Counted from the first letter of the stretch, positions 8,858 to 20,228 are shown. The stretch is DNA of 64,000 nucleotides from Melghirimyces thermohalophilus (GCF_900102685.1 NZ_FMZA01000017.1:19770-83769); one strand, 5' to 3'. Made by a program: numbers and translations. The notes: a model not told the origin generated them from the letters alone.

Positions 8858-10039
8858 CTACAGACGAGGTTCTATCTCGGGTTTCGGCTTGGTTTGTCCC
8901 TCGGTTTCCTCTTCCCGTTTCCCCTGACCAGATACAGCGTGTAAGGAGGTGTTATGAGGCGGGTTGGATTTATGAAGAAATTGAGCGTATCGAAGGGGGT
9001 TGAGATAAGTCCTTTGAAACATGTTTTTGTCACCGGCGGATAGAAAAGAGTATCGCAAATCCCGGAAATTAACTTCGATCACCCAGAGGCGCCCCTCCTG
9101 ATCCACCCCGATATCCAGTCCCGCATCGGCAAAGGCAGGCCAGGTTTTCTCCAATGTTTTGCAGGTTGCGATGGAAAGGCGGGTAATCCGGTTGAGGAGG
9201 GTTTCGACCGGTTGGTTTGGGAAACAACGAGCGAGCACAGTCCTGGCACGAATCGCCTTCCCGTTTTGCGCCAAATTGGTCAAATAACTTTTGGTTGAAG
9301 CGACCTTGGCTGTTATTCCGCTGACCACCCATTTCCCGGCGCCATTTTTTTGTACAGATACTCGAAGGTCAAAGGGGGCCCCTTTGTAACGGGCTAAGGG
9401 TATTCCCCGCTGAATGAGATAGGGACGCCCTTTTTTACGGATGGTTTTCACATATTGGAACAATTGAGGGGACGACATTTGCATGCTTCGTTTTTTGTAA
9501 GGGTGGACTCGGAAAGATCCAGCTCGCATTCTTTCAACTCTGATGATGTGCCTCCCCAGAGAGCCGACGGCAGGCTTGATAAATACGACAGGATGCTTAT
9601 GGATCCACGCTACCGCTTTTGTGGCATTCTTTAACCGGATCGTGGCCGGCTGATGGTCCCGAACCATGTGATTTTTGGACAGCAATCGGTGAATCAATCC
9701 TTTATCCCTGCGGACAGGGGGATTAAATAATCTTTTGCCCATGATCCGGGACAGACGGGTCAACTTTTGGGAATGCTTCAGCACCCTGCTGTGAATCACC
9801 GGGGGGAGGGGACGATGAACGCGAATATAACGGGAAGAAGATGGCTCCCAAATATAACCGGTGATGCGTTGTTTTTTCAGGTGAAGTCCACAAAGGTCAA
9901 ACAGAACGGGTTTCAACCCCAGTTGTTTTCCAAACCGGAAATAAAGTTTTTCATGTTCTTTCGTGACCAGACCGGCGCGAATCCGTCGCAGCTGTTTTGA
10001 CGGCAGAAGAATCCCGACCACATTTCCCGTATGACTCAT
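8858..10039 (-). CDS. YheC/YheD family endospore coat-associated protein
   Basis: ATP-grasp-like protein of 393 residues in the YheC/YheD group, which is associated with spore coats in Bacillus. Visible features are VVFIKPAVGSLGRHIIRVER (nucleotide-binding strand and loop, about 150-170), LIQRGIPLARYKGAPFDLRV, and the metal-binding end PAFADAGLDIGVDQEGRLWVIEVNFRDLRYSF. The C-terminal 25 residues are charged and low in complexity. It is first in a minus-strand run of three coat genes, 29 nt upstream of the glycosyltransferase. The product of the predicted ligase reaction is unknown for the family. Confidence 0.85.
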   Translation of the reverse strand: MSHTGNVVGILLPSKQLRRIRAGLVTKEHEKLYFRFGKQLGLKPVLFDLCGLHLKKQRITGYIWEPSSSRYIRVHRPLPPVIHSRVLKHSQKLTRLSRIMGKRLFNPPVRRDKGLIHRLLSKNHMVRDHQPATIRLKNATKAVAWIHKHPVVFIKPAVGSLGRHIIRVERMRAGSFRVHPYKKRSMQMSSPQLFQYVKTIRKKGRPYLIQRGIPLARYKGAPFDLRVSVQKNGAGKWVVSGITAKVASTKSYLTNLAQNGKAIRARTVLARCFPNQPVETLLNRITRLSIATCKTLEKTWPAFADAGLDIGVDQEGRLWVIEVNFRDLRYSFLSAGDKNMFQRTYLNPLRYAQFLHKSNPPHNTSLHAVSGQGKREEETEGQTKPKPEIEPRL

Positions 10040-10053
10040 TTCGGCACGCTCCC

Positions 10054-10133
10054 ATCACCCAATTGCTATTCAGTTTATTATCTGGTCCGAATGATGCTTG
10101 GATGTTCGTCCCAAGTGGTCATAATTGGGTGAT
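10054..10133. repeat. 11-bp inverted repeat in the divergent spore-coat promoter region
   Basis: Atcacccaatt (10054-10064) recurs as the exact reverse complement aattgggtgat (10123-10133), 58 nt apart, between two divergent coat genes. A weak mother-cell-type -10 (cataagatta, 10163-10172) lies ahead of the rightward gene. The repeat could be a pair of binding sites for a sporulation regulator, which is inference. Confidence 0.4.
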
Positions 10134-10201
10134 CGCCGTCGTGAGCAGTCGATCCCTTACCACATAAGATTAAGGGAGATTTTTAGGAAGGAGCGGAAGG
10201 G

Positions 10202-11368
10202 ATGCGGATCGCATTGATCAGTCCGGGCAGCTTTCCCGTTCCGATCCGATACGGCGGCAGTTCGGTGGAGACCGCGATTTCAAACATTGCGCCAAGACTG
10301 CCGGCGGATTGGACGGTTACTGTACTGGGTAAACGTTTCCCCGGATTAAAAGCTCGGGAGACCAAAAACCGCGTCACGTATGTCCGTTTAAAAGAGACTG
10401 CACAAAAGGACTATCTTCATGCTTGCATTCAGTATCTTCAAAAGGTTCCTCATGACATGGTCCAAGTTGAAAACCGGCCGGCCTTCGTCCCCCTTCTCAA
10501 AAAAACGTTGTCTTGTCCTGTGTTGCTCAGCCTTCATTCTGTAACCTTTTTGAAGCCCCGTGCCTTGAAGGGTTATACGCCACAAAGCTGCTTAAATCAT
10601 GCAGACCATATCATCACCAACAGCCGTTATCTGCGTTCCCTCCTCAATGCCCGATACGGGACCTCCACCCCGATCCATCCGGTGCATCTCGGGGTGGATA
10701 CGAAACGTTATCGCGCCCATTGGAACGAAAGAGAACGGACCGCTCGCCGTCTGCGTTCCCGTTTCAACGTGAGCCGTCGGATTGTGGTTCTGTTTGCGGG
10801 TCGGTTGATTCCCATCAAAGGGGTTCATCTGTTGCTAAAAGCCATGCATCAAGCTGTGAAAAGAGAACCTCGTCTCCTCTGCCTGGTGGTCGGCGGCAGC
10901 CGTTACGGTTCCAACAGGGAAACGAGGTATGTGAGGACTTTGAAAAGAATAGCCAAGCCGATCCGTCGACACGTCCGATTTGTTGGGACGATCCACCCGA
11001 TGAAGATGCCCTCGTATTATGCACTTGCCGACTTGGTAGTCACTCCCTCAATTGGTCCGGAGGCATTGGGATTGGTCAACCTGGAGGCGATGGCTTCAGG
11101 AAAGCCTGTCATTTCCACCGCCGTCGGCGGCATTCGGGAGACTGTGGACACGGGGAAGAGCGGAATTTTGATTAAGCCCTCCCGGTTGAAACGTGAGTTG
11201 GCTCCTTCCATCCTGAAACTGTCTAAAAACCCATCGGTGCGGAAGCGGATGGGCCAAAAGGGGCGTCAAATTGCCGAAGGCCGCTTTTCATGGGAGCGTA
11301 CAGCCCGACAATATGCCGAACGATATGAGCGCATTCTGCAGGACAAGATAAAAGGCCATGAAGGATAA
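10202..11368 (+). CDS. Family 4 glycosyltransferase, CotSA-like spore coat protein
   Basis: GT4 glycosyltransferase of 388 residues. The N-terminus MRIALISPGSFPVPIRYGGS and middle HSVTFLKPRALKGY match CotSA-type enzymes better than the other glycosyltransferase in this locus. The C-terminal donor domain starts at VVLFAGRLIPIKGVHLLLKA and contains the E-x7-E motif in GPEALGLVNLEAMASGKPVIS. Its divergent orientation from the YheC/D-like gene, with a shared 160-nt intergenic region, suggests co-expression in the mother cell. The AAGGAGCGGAAGG site supports the ATG at 10202. The stop codon lies inside the hairpin that terminates rocD from the other side. Confidence 0.86.
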   Translation: MRIALISPGSFPVPIRYGGSSVETAISNIAPRLPADWTVTVLGKRFPGLKARETKNRVTYVRLKETAQKDYLHACIQYLQKVPHDMVQVENRPAFVPLLKKTLSCPVLLSLHSVTFLKPRALKGYTPQSCLNHADHIITNSRYLRSLLNARYGTSTPIHPVHLGVDTKRYRAHWNERERTARRLRSRFNVSRRIVVLFAGRLIPIKGVHLLLKAMHQAVKREPRLLCLVVGGSRYGSNRETRYVRTLKRIAKPIRRHVRFVGTIHPMKMPSYYALADLVVTPSIGPEALGLVNLEAMASGKPVISTAVGGIRETVDTGKSGILIKPSRLKRELAPSILKLSKNPSVRKRMGQKGRQIAEGRFSWERTARQYAERYERILQDKIKGHEG

Positions 11369-11381
11369 TCACTTCATGGCC
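11350..11381 (-). terminator. Terminator of rocD (leftward), overlapping the coat gene stop
   Basis: A perfect 10-bp stem ggccatgaag/cttcatggcc has an 8-nt loop. A T-run follows it only in the leftward direction (aaaa at 11350-11353 on the plus strand). It covers the last codons of the rightward glycosyltransferase gene. A cgtaatgatt direct repeat lies beside it at 11381-11400. Confidence 0.7.
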
Positions 11382-11413
11382 GTAATGATTCGTAATGATT
11401 CGCAGGGTTTATA

Positions 11414-12604
11414 TTATGAAAAAACGGCGCGCACCTTGTCCAGGGCCCAATCCAGTTCTTCCCGGGTGATGATGAGCGGGGGAGCGAAGCGGATGGTGTT
11501 CTCGTGGGTCTCTTTGCAGAGTAGCCCCGCATCCGCCAGCTGTTCACAATAGCGGCGGGCCGGTTGGTTCAGTTCCATCCCGATGAATAGGCCCTTGCCC
11601 CGTACTTCCTTGATTACCGGCTGCTCGATCTTTTTCAGTTCGTTATGAAAATAAAGGCCTAGCTCCCGGGAGTGCTCCACCAGCTTTTCTTCCTCCAGGA
11701 CGTCCAGAGCGGCGATAGAGACCGCACAGGCCAGCGGGTTGCCGCCGAAGGTGGAGCCGTGGGAGCCGGGTTCGAATACACCGAGGATATCCTCATCGGC
11801 GGCCACGGCGGAGATGGGCATCACGCCGCCGCCCAGGGCTTTGCCCATAATATACAGATCCGGGGTGACCCCTTCCCAATCACAGGCGAAGGTTTGCCCG
11901 GTCCGACCAAATCCGGTCTGGATTTCATCGGCGACGAAAAGGACGTTGTGCTCCCGGCAGATGGCGGCGGCTTCTCGCAGGAAGCCCTCTGGCGGAACGA
12001 TCACGCCGGCCTCCCCTTGGATCGGCTCCACTAGAAAGGCGGCGGTATGAGGGGTGATCGCCTGTTTGAGAGCTTCCGTGTCTCCGTAAGGGATTACCTT
12101 GATCCCCGGCAGCATCGGGCCGAACCCCCGTTTGTACTCATCGGCGGAGGAAAGGGAGACAGCGGTCATGGTGCGGCCGTGAAAGTTATCTTTACAGGCG
12201 ATGATCTCCGCCTGACCTTCCGGAATCTGCTTGACATCATAGGCCCAGCGGCGAACGGCCTTTACGGCAGTTTCCACCGCTTCCGCTCCGGTGTTCATGG
12301 GCAGGACCCGCTCCTTGCCCGTCAGCTGAGCCACTTTTTTATAAAAGAGACCGAGTCGGTCGTTGTGAAAGGCGCGGGAGGTGAGCGTCACCTTATCCGC
12401 TTGTTCTTTCAGCGCCTGGATCAATTTGGGGTGGCGGTGGCCGTGATTGAGGGCTGAATAGGCGCTCAGCATATCCATATAGCGGTTTCCATCGGCATCC
12501 TCTACCCAGACCCCTTGCGCCCGGGAGATCACGATAGGCAGGGGGTGGTAGTTTCGGGCCCCGTACTGATCGGTGAGATCGATCCATTCTTTATTTTTCG
12601 ACAT
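11414..12604 (-). CDS. rocD: Ornithine aminotransferase
   Basis: Class III PLP aminotransferase of 396 residues that converts ornithine and 2-oxoglutarate to glutamate-5-semialdehyde and glutamate, in arginine catabolism and proline supply. Diagnostic stretches are [20 protein letters not shown] at the N-terminus, [15 protein letters not shown] (about 102-115), the [14 protein letters not shown]sp motif (about 223-236), and the PLP lysine K255 in [26 protein letters not shown] follows. The sequence matches RocD over its full length. GAGGAGGT precedes the ATG at 12604. Upstream is an extended -10 (TGATACACT, minus strand, 12665-12673). It is monocistronic, with no roc neighbours visible. Confidence 0.95.
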   Translation of the reverse strand: MSKNKEWIDLTDQYGARNYHPLPIVISRAQGVWVEDADGNRYMDMLSAYSALNHGHRHPKLIQALKEQADKVTLTSRAFHNDRLGLFYKKVAQLTGKERVLPMNTGAEAVETAVKAVRRWAYDVKQIPEGQAEIIACKDNFHGRTMTAVSLSSADEYKRGFGPMLPGIKVIPYGDTEALKQAITPHTAAFLVEPIQGEAGVIVPPEGFLREAAAICREHNVLFVADEIQTGFGRTGQTFACDWEGVTPDLYIMGKALGGGVMPISAVAADEDILGVFEPGSHGSTFGGNPLACAVSIAALDVLEEEKLVEHSRELGLYFHNELKKIEQPVIKEVRGKGLFIGMELNQPARRYCEQLADAGLLCKETHENTIRFAPPLIITREELDWALDKVRAVFS

Positions 12605-12772
12605 CAGACTACCTCCTCATCCGTCACACCGTCTATCCCAGAATGGCGGTGTTTTGCCCTCCATAGTGTATCATTGCTCCGGGAACAAAAGAAGGTTTTG
12701 CGGCAAAACGGATAACATTGAATCCGAATACATATTTATTCGATTGCCGTCAGGAAAAATGAAAATCCGCTG

Positions 12773-12801
12773 TTGACGATCACCGAATCCGACGGTATAA
12801 T
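12773..12801 (+). promoter_or_regulatory. Sigma-A promoter of the S-box metYIC operon
   Basis: TTGACG (12773-12778) and TATAAT (12796-12801) are spaced by 17 nt, close to consensus. The predicted start is near 12808, about 44 nt ahead of the riboswitch P1 helix. Confidence 0.85.
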
Positions 12802-12851
12802 TAAAAACAAGTTTTCAGATTGGAAAAACAACATAAAATCATTTGAACAAC

Positions 12852-13018
12852 GCTCTTATCAAGAGAGGCGGAGGGACGAGCCCGATGAAGCCCGGCAACC
12901 CCGGCTGTGATCCGGAAGGTGCCAATTCTTGCAGGAGCCGAAAGGCTTCCTGAGAGATAAGAGAAGGGTTTGTTTCGGTGTGACTAAAACCTCTTCTCTT
13001 ATCGAGAAGAGGTTTTTT
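12852..13018 (+). promoter_or_regulatory. SAM-I riboswitch (S box) with intrinsic terminator
   Basis: The aptamer starts with the hallmark ctcttatcaagagaggcgga and continues through gagggacgagcccgatgaag, cccggcaacc and ggtgccaattc. P1 closes with gagagataagag near 12965. The terminator stem (aacctcttctc 12988-12998 with gagaagaggtt 13004-13014) runs into T6. The 3' P1 segment ataagagaagg can instead pair with cctcttctcttat as antiterminator. With SAM bound, transcription should stop before metY. This is the standard S-box OFF switch. Confidence 0.97.
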
Positions 13019-13027
13019 ATATCCTAA

Positions 13028-14344
<1,317 letters not shown>

Positions 14345-14395
14345 GGCATTAGACGTCACCCGATGGAAGGTTTTAAAGAAATGGGGGTGTCACCG

Positions 14396-15553
14396 ATGCA
14401 CAAACAGACGGAACTGGCTCAGATTGGTAACCGCAAAGATCATGAAACTGGGGCGGTCAACTTTCCGGTTTACCATTCCACGGCGTACCAACATCCAGGC
14501 CTTGGACGGAGTACCGGGTATGACTACACCCGTACCGCCAATCCCACTCGATCGGTGCTGGAAGATGCGATTGCCCGGCTGGAAGAGGGGGAGGCTGGGT
14601 TCGCCTGCAGTTCGGGAATGGCGGCGATTCAGACGGTGATGGGCCTCTTTTCACAGGGTGACCACCTGATCGTTTCCCTGGATCTGTACGGCGGAACTTA
14701 CCGGTTGTTTGAAAAGGTGCTAACCCGATATGGCCTCTCCTTCACCTATGTAGATCTTCGGGATCTGGACGCCGTCCGTGAAGCTGCCACCCACCGCACT
14801 CGGGGCATTTTTATCGAGTCTCCGACCAATCCGCTGATGCGGGTGACCGATCTAGCCGCGGTTTGCCGATTGGCCCGGGAGCATGACTGGCTGTCTATTA
14901 TCGACAATACCTTCATGACCCCCTATTTCCAACGCCCGCTCCAGTTGGGTGCGGATGTGGTGATCCACAGCGCGACCAAGTATCTCGGCGGTCACAATGA
15001 TGTCCTGGCCGGCCTGATCGTCACGGCGACGAAAAAGCTGTCGGAACAAGTGGCCGACCTACACAATGCCCTGGGTGCCACATTGGGCCCTCAGGATGCC
15101 TGGTTGCTGATGCGGGGACTGAAAACCCTGGCTCTCCGGATGGAGAAACATCAGGAGAACGCGCTGGCGCTTTGCCGCTTCCTTGAAAACCATCCCGGAG
15201 TGGAGAAAGTGTTTTATCCCTCTCTCTTCCCTCGGGAACGAGAGGTGCAGGAGCGCCAGGCGACAGGTAGCGGTGGGATGCTTTCCTTCCGGGTGAAGGA
15301 TGAGGAGATGGTGGAAACCTTCCTCTCTTCTCTGCAGGTGATCGCCTTTGCCGAAAGCCTGGGCGGGGTGGAGTCTCTGATCACCTATCCCGTAACCCAG
15401 ACCCATGCTGATATCCCGGAGGAGATCCGCAACCGGGTGGGTGTCTGTCCCCGTCTTTTGCGCATGTCTGTCGGAATCGAGCACGCGGATGATTTAATCG
15501 CAGACCTCGCCTGGGCCTTGGATCGGTCCCAGGTGACTGGATCAATGAACTGA
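14396..15553 (+). CDS. metI: Cystathionine gamma-synthase / O-acetylhomoserine thiolyase
   Basis: PLP enzyme that joins activated homoserine and cysteine to cystathionine. It has 385 residues from the ATG at 14396. That start gives MHKQTELAQIGNRKD, which aligns with Bacillus MetI; the in-frame ATG at 14363 lacks a ribosome site. Key features are CSSGMAAIQT (about 71-80), IDNTFMTPYFQRPLQLGAD, the PLP lysine K195 in HSATKYLGGHND, and the substrate-site segment SLGGVESLITYP. It is the second gene of the SAM-riboswitch operon, between metY and metC, as in B. subtilis metI-metC. Confidence 0.92.
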   Translation: MHKQTELAQIGNRKDHETGAVNFPVYHSTAYQHPGLGRSTGYDYTRTANPTRSVLEDAIARLEEGEAGFACSSGMAAIQTVMGLFSQGDHLIVSLDLYGGTYRLFEKVLTRYGLSFTYVDLRDLDAVREAATHRTRGIFIESPTNPLMRVTDLAAVCRLAREHDWLSIIDNTFMTPYFQRPLQLGADVVIHSATKYLGGHNDVLAGLIVTATKKLSEQVADLHNALGATLGPQDAWLLMRGLKTLALRMEKHQENALALCRFLENHPGVEKVFYPSLFPREREVQERQATGSGGMLSFRVKDEEMVETFLSSLQVIAFAESLGGVESLITYPVTQTHADIPEEIRNRVGVCPRLLRMSVGIEHADDLIADLAWALDRSQVTGSMN

Positions 15554-15568
15554 AAGGGTGTGGAGAGG

Positions 15569-16750
15569 ATGAACTTCGGAACCCGGTTGCTCCATAACGG
15601 AAATGAGGTCGATCCCTTTACCGGTGCGGCCAGTGTCCCGCTGTATCAGGCGTCGACATATCATCAAGCGGACATCGACAACCCGGGGACTTTTGATTAT
15701 GCCCGCTCCGGAAACCCCACGAGAGAAGCCCTGGAACAGACCATTGCCGAATTGGAAGGCGGCACTCGGGGGTTTGCCTTCGCCTCCGGTATGGCAGCCA
15801 TCTCTACAGTGTTTCTCCTCTTTTCTAAGGGCGATCACCTGGTGGTCTCTGAAGACCTCTACGGTGGCACCTTCCGGGTGTTGACCGAAGTGCTTCCTCG
15901 TCTCGGCATTCAGGCCACCTTTGTGGATACAACGGACTTGGACCAGGTGCGGGCGGCCATCCGGTCACAGACGCGGGCGCTCTATATCGAGACCCCGTCC
16001 AATCCCACCCTAAAAGTGACCGATCTGAAGGGAGCGACGGAGCTGGCGAAGGAGCAGGGGCTCTACACCATCGTAGACAACACTTTCCTGACGCCTTGTT
16101 ATCAGCGGCCCCTGGAACAGGGAGCGGATATCGTCATCCACAGTGCCACCAAGTTTATCGCCGGTCACAGTGATGTGGTCTCCGGGTTGGTAGCGGTAGG
16201 GGATGCCTCCCTGGCGGACCGTCTGGCCCTGCTCCAAAACGCTCTGGGGTCGGTGCTGGGTGTACAGGATTGCTGGTTAACCATGCGGGGGTTGAAAACC
16301 CTGAAAACCCGAATGGATACCTCTTCCGCTTCGGCTGACTACATCGCCCGGGAACTCCGCCGTTTCCCGGAAATTCGCCGGGTCTATTACACCGGACTGG
16401 AAGACCATCCCGGCCATCGGATCCAGTCCCGCCAGTCCGAGGGACACGGAGCCGTTCTCTCCTTCGATCTGGGAGACGGTCAACGGGTACGCCAGGTCCT
16501 GTCCCGGGTCCGGTTACCACTTGTGGCCGTCAGTCTCGGAGCGGTGGAGAGCATTCTCTCCTACCCGGCCAAAATGTCCCACGCCGCTATGCCGCCGTCA
16601 GAGCGGGCCAAACGGGGCGTTACCGACGGACTTCTACGCCTGTCGGTGGGTCTGGAAGATCCGGATGATCTTTTGGAAGACTTGGAGCGGGCCATCCGGG
16701 GTCGCCGGATCTCCTCCGTTGGCACGGAGTGGCGTGCTTCCATCGTATAA
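15569..16750 (+). CDS. metC: Cystathionine beta-lyase
   Basis: PLP lyase that splits cystathionine to homocysteine, pyruvate and ammonia, 393 residues. The PLP lysine K195 lies in HSATKFIAGHSDVVSG, with DNTFLTPCYQRPLEQGAD before it and SLGAVESILSYPAKMSHAAM after. The FDYARSGNPTREALE block is typical of Bacillus MetC. The ATG at 15569 is chosen, with AAAGGG about 10 nt upstream; an in-frame GTG at 15560 is possible. It lies 15 nt after metI and is last in the S-box operon. The C-terminal tail beyond RGRRISS is not conserved in the family. Confidence 0.9.
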   Translation: MNFGTRLLHNGNEVDPFTGAASVPLYQASTYHQADIDNPGTFDYARSGNPTREALEQTIAELEGGTRGFAFASGMAAISTVFLLFSKGDHLVVSEDLYGGTFRVLTEVLPRLGIQATFVDTTDLDQVRAAIRSQTRALYIETPSNPTLKVTDLKGATELAKEQGLYTIVDNTFLTPCYQRPLEQGADIVIHSATKFIAGHSDVVSGLVAVGDASLADRLALLQNALGSVLGVQDCWLTMRGLKTLKTRMDTSSASADYIARELRRFPEIRRVYYTGLEDHPGHRIQSRQSEGHGAVLSFDLGDGQRVRQVLSRVRLPLVAVSLGAVESILSYPAKMSHAAMPPSERAKRGVTDGLLRLSVGLEDPDDLLEDLERAIRGRRISSVGTEWRASIV

Positions 16751-16870
16751 CGCGGGATAATAGAACTGAGAAAAGGAAGGGATACCTTTTCTTTGACTGC
16801 CTTCCCCAGGAGATCGGTAAGATCCGATCTCAAAGTTCAGTGAGGTCCGATCTTTCATCAGATTGTTTAT

Positions 16871-16908
16871 AGGAGTCTTCCCCGGTGGTACGGGGAAGGC
16901 TCCTTTGT
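16871..16908 (+). terminator. Rho-independent terminator of metYIC
   Basis: A 13-bp stem aggagtcttcccc/ggggaaggctcct (one T-G pair) has an 8-nt loop and a following TTTG. It lies 120 nt after metC. Confidence 0.65.
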
Positions 16909-16918
16909 TATTTGCCCA

Positions 16919-16941
16919 TAAAAAAACCCCCGGCAGGGGTT
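16919..16941 (-). terminator. Rho-independent terminator of mqo
   Basis: Read leftward, the stem aacccc/ggggtt has a short loop and a run of seven T. It lies 39 nt after the mqo stop. Confidence 0.75.
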
Positions 16942-16979
16942 GAAATGGACGAGAAATATAATCAAGAGAGGAAAAAGGA

Positions 16980-18521
16980 TTAATGGATAGCCGGTTCTTT
17001 TTCTGCCACTTCTTCTGTGGGGGAAGATTCATCCGTCCGTTGGCTCAGCCCCAATGTTTGTGCCGTGAAGGCGTGAATTTCTTGCAGCAGGTCCGGATTT
17101 TCTATGAGGGACTGACCGTAGGAAGGAATCATCTCTTTGATTTTCGCTTCCCACTCGTTCATATGTTGCGGGAAGCATTTTTTGAGGACATCCAGCATCA
17201 CGTGAACGGAAGTAGAAGCACCGGGAGAAGCGCCCAGCAGGGCGGCAATCGAGCCATCTGCGGCGGTAACCACTTCCGTGCCGAATTGGAGCGTTCCTTT
17301 GCCGCCGCTTTCCGTATCTTTGATTACTTGCACCCGTTGTCCGGCCACGACGATATCCCAATCTTCGCTTTTAGCGTTGGGGATAAACTGGCGCAATTCT
17401 TCCATCCGCTGTTCTTTCGATAACATCACTTGTTGAATCAGGTATTTGGTCAATGTCATCTCTTTGGCGCCGGCCGCCAACATCGTGAATAGATTATCCG
17501 GTTTGATCGAAGTAAATAAATCCAACATGGAACCATTTTTTAAAAACTTGGGTGAGAAGCCGGCAAAGGGTCCAAACAGCAACGATTTTTTGTTGTCGAT
17601 ATATCGGGTATCCAGATGGGGAACAGACATGGGTGGGGCCCCCACCTTGGCTTTGCCATAGACTTTTGCATGGTGCTTCTCTATCACATCCGGATTATTG
17701 CATACCATAAATAGCCCGCTGACCGGGAAGCCGCCAATGTGTTTGCCTTCGGGGATACCGGATTTTTGCAATAGATGAAGGCTTCCACCTCCGGCTCCGA
17801 TAAAGACGAATTTTGCAGTATGGCGTTCAACTGCACCGCTTTTGAGATTTCGCACTTTTACTTCCCATAAGTCGTCGCTGGTCCGTTTGATATCCTGAAC
17901 ATCATGTTCGTAGTTGATATCTACCTGTTGATTTTCCAAGTGGTCGAACAATTTGCGGGTTAAAGCGCCAAAGTTGACATCGGTTCCTGTATCGATCCTT
18001 GTAGCCGCGATTGGTTCATCGGATGTGCGGTCTTCCATAATCAGCGGAACCCATTCCTTCAGTTTTTCCGGGTCATCGGAAAATTCCATCCCTTGGAAGA
18101 GAGGGTTGTTTGATAGAGCTGCAAAACGTTTCTTTAAAAAGTTAATATTTTGTTCCCCGTGTACTAAGCTCATGTGGGGCAAGGGCATAATAAAATCTTG
18201 AGGACGACTGATCAGATGGTTGTTTACGAGATAAGACCAAAACTGTGTTGAGACTTGGAACTGTTCATTAATCTTAATCGCTTTGCTGATATCGATCGAT
18301 CCATCAGGCTGCTCAACGGTGTAGTTAAGTTCGCACAGTGCCGAATGTCCGGTTCCGGCATTGTTCCATTCGTTGGAACTTTCCTCTCCCGCTTTCGCCA
18401 GCTTCTCAAACACTGTCATTTCCCATTCCGGTACCAATTCTTTCAAGAGTGTCCCCAAGGTGGCACTCATGATCCCAGCACCGATTAGAATGACATCTGT
18501 TGTCGTTTCTCTGTTGCTCAA
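16980..18521 (-). CDS. mqo: Malate:quinone oxidoreductase
   Basis: Membrane-associated FAD enzyme that oxidises malate to oxaloacetate and reduces menaquinone, feeding electrons to the respiratory chains encoded nearby. The N-terminal FAD site is [20 protein letters not shown], followed by [38 protein letters not shown] and [17 protein letters not shown] are Mqo hallmarks. The TTG start at 18521 (MSNRETTTD...) is chosen because the frame's ATG at 18602 overlaps the -10 box and its extra 27 residues are unlike known Mqo. The C-terminal 20 residues are Glu/Ser-rich. Confidence 0.92.
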   Translation of the reverse strand: MSNRETTTDVILIGAGIMSATLGTLLKELVPEWEMTVFEKLAKAGEESSNEWNNAGTGHSALCELNYTVEQPDGSIDISKAIKINEQFQVSTQFWSYLVNNHLISRPQDFIMPLPHMSLVHGEQNINFLKKRFAALSNNPLFQGMEFSDDPEKLKEWVPLIMEDRTSDEPIAATRIDTGTDVNFGALTRKLFDHLENQQVDINYEHDVQDIKRTSDDLWEVKVRNLKSGAVERHTAKFVFIGAGGGSLHLLQKSGIPEGKHIGGFPVSGLFMVCNNPDVIEKHHAKVYGKAKVGAPPMSVPHLDTRYIDNKKSLLFGPFAGFSPKFLKNGSMLDLFTSIKPDNLFTMLAAGAKEMTLTKYLIQQVMLSKEQRMEELRQFIPNAKSEDWDIVVAGQRVQVIKDTESGGKGTLQFGTEVVTAADGSIAALLGASPGASTSVHVMLDVLKKCFPQHMNEWEAKIKEMIPSYGQSLIENPDLLQEIHAFTAQTLGLSQRTDESSPTEEVAEKEPAIH

Positions 18522-18922
18522 TTTAACCAACCTTTTCCCCTGAATTTTAAAGGCTTCGTACCAAGTGGGCGTGACCTTGTCACACAACCGCTTCCACATC
18601 AATTATAACAATACCAACGATCATTACAATTATTGGCGATGTTGAAAGGTAGATGAGAGGAAGGGAAAACGGTGGTTGCCTCATGGAAAAGCAGAGGCTG
18701 GAGATCCCAAAAGAAAGAGGCGGAAGTGCCTATCCCCCTCTACAAAAACCTTTCTATTCGTACATATGACATAGAAGAAGCGACCTCTCCCTAAAAGAGA
18801 GTAAGTCACTCTGATAAATGTTGTTACTTTTAGTCTACCCTTATAGAGGAAAACCCGTCAAGAGGGAACCTTTCCCCGCCATCTGGTGGCAGTTTGATAG
18901 AAAGAAGCTGTGCAAGCTCGGA
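18522..18922. other. Intergenic region with the mqo promoter
   Basis: For mqo (leftward), TTGTAA (18624-18629) and TATAAT (18602-18607) are spaced by 16 nt; transcription would start near 18596. Nearer hmp, a short stem (agagt/actct around 18805-18819) followed leftward by CTTTT may end the hmp transcript. No gene is seen in the rest. Confidence 0.45.
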
Positions 18923-20161
18923 TTACGAATGGACTTCATCCTTTTGCGCATCCAGTACGCTGATGGGGCTGAAGGCTTCGAAGTGGATGCGCTCTTGCGG
19001 AATACCCATCTCTTTCAAGGCCCGGATCACCACATTCATAAAGGGAATCGGACCGCAAACATAATATACCCCATCGGTTTGAGTGAGGATCGATTCCAGC
19101 CATGGACGATCGATAAACCCTTCTTTGTCAAAACGTTTTTCCTGACGGTCTTTTTCCGTTGGTTGTTCATAACAGACATAGGAGTCGATATGAGGGTTCT
19201 GATCGGAAACCTGAGCTACATGTTCCCTCATAGCGTGAACCTTGCCGTTGATCGCAGCGTGAATAAAGGTCATGGGTCGGTTTGGCTGTTGTTCTGCCAC
19301 GGTGTTAAACATGCTCATCAGAGGAGTCAATCCGACACCGCCGCTGATCAGAATCAGGGGATCCTGGTTGTCTAAGTCCACCGTAAAATCACCGGCAGGC
19401 GCACTAAAAGAGAGATGATCCCCTTCAGCAATCTGATGGTGCAGGTAATTGGAGACGATTCCCGCCGGAATGTCATCATGGGCATCCTCCCGTTTGACAC
19501 TGATCCGGTAGTAGTCGTCGTTAGGCTTGTCGGATAAGCTGTAATGTCGAATGTGATCGTATTTCTCTCCCGGGATTCGCGCTCTCAACGTGAGGTATTG
19601 TCCGGGTTGGTAGCTGGCGATCGCTTTTCCGTCAGCAGGCTTGAGGTAGAAAGAGGTGATCACGTCACTCTCTTTCACCTTGCGATCCACCACAAACTCC
19701 CGGAATCCCCTCCATCCGCCGGGTTGGGACTCTGCCTGTTCATACAGCTCTTTTTCGATGCGGATAAAGACATCGGCCAGGTATTCGTAGGTTTCCTCCC
19801 AGGCACCCATGATTTCATCATTGACCTGATCGCCCAGAACCTCTTTCACCGCTTGCAGCAGATTTTCTCCGACGATGGGGTATTGCTCCGGCACGATCCC
19901 GATCGCCCGGTGCTTATGGGCGATACGGGTGATAATGGGGCGGATGGCTTCCAAGTGGTCCAGGTTCTCACCTGATGCATACACGGAGTGAGCCAACGCC
20001 TCCTGCTGAATGCCCCGACGCTGGTTGGTTTGGTTGAACAGGTTGTACAGTTCCGGATGGCTTGCGAACAGCAATTGGTAAAAACGTTTCCCGATCGCCT
20101 TACTGTGTTCTTTGAGCACCGGTGCGGTTGATTTTACAATTTCGATGGTTTGGGAATTCAT
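18923..20161 (-). CDS. hmp: Flavohemoglobin, nitric oxide dioxygenase
   Basis: Cytoplasmic NO-detoxifying enzyme (NO + O2 + NAD(P)H to nitrate), 412 residues in the standard three-domain layout. The globin domain (about 1-140) has B10 tyrosine Y28 in KRFYQLLF and the proximal histidine H84 in RIAHKHRAIGI. The FAD domain (about 150-255) has RHYSLSDKPN. The NAD domain has LISGGVGLTPLMSMF and YYVCGPIPFM. A TGTGA-N6-TCACA dyad with a correctly spaced -10 lies upstream, so expression should rise with the denitrification genes. It is divergent from the cupin-hemerythrin gene. Full length with no damage. Confidence 0.96.
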   Translation of the reverse strand: MNSQTIEIVKSTAPVLKEHSKAIGKRFYQLLFASHPELYNLFNQTNQRRGIQQEALAHSVYASGENLDHLEAIRPIITRIAHKHRAIGIVPEQYPIVGENLLQAVKEVLGDQVNDEIMGAWEETYEYLADVFIRIEKELYEQAESQPGGWRGFREFVVDRKVKESDVITSFYLKPADGKAIASYQPGQYLTLRARIPGEKYDHIRHYSLSDKPNDDYYRISVKREDAHDDIPAGIVSNYLHHQIAEGDHLSFSAPAGDFTVDLDNQDPLILISGGVGLTPLMSMFNTVAEQQPNRPMTFIHAAINGKVHAMREHVAQVSDQNPHIDSYVCYEQPTEKDRQEKRFDKEGFIDRPWLESILTQTDGVYYVCGPIPFMNVVIRALKEMGIPQERIHFEAFSPISVLDAQKDEVHS

Positions 20162-20228
20162 CCTGATTACCTCCTATCCTCCGGTTAGTATGCGGATCGA
20201 TCCAAGAAATTAAACTTGCTCTTTCGTA

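Noticed and set aside
18522..18602. N-terminal extension of mqo to the ATG at 18602
   Set aside because: The -10 TATAAT overlaps that ATG, and known Mqo proteins start close to the FAD motif.
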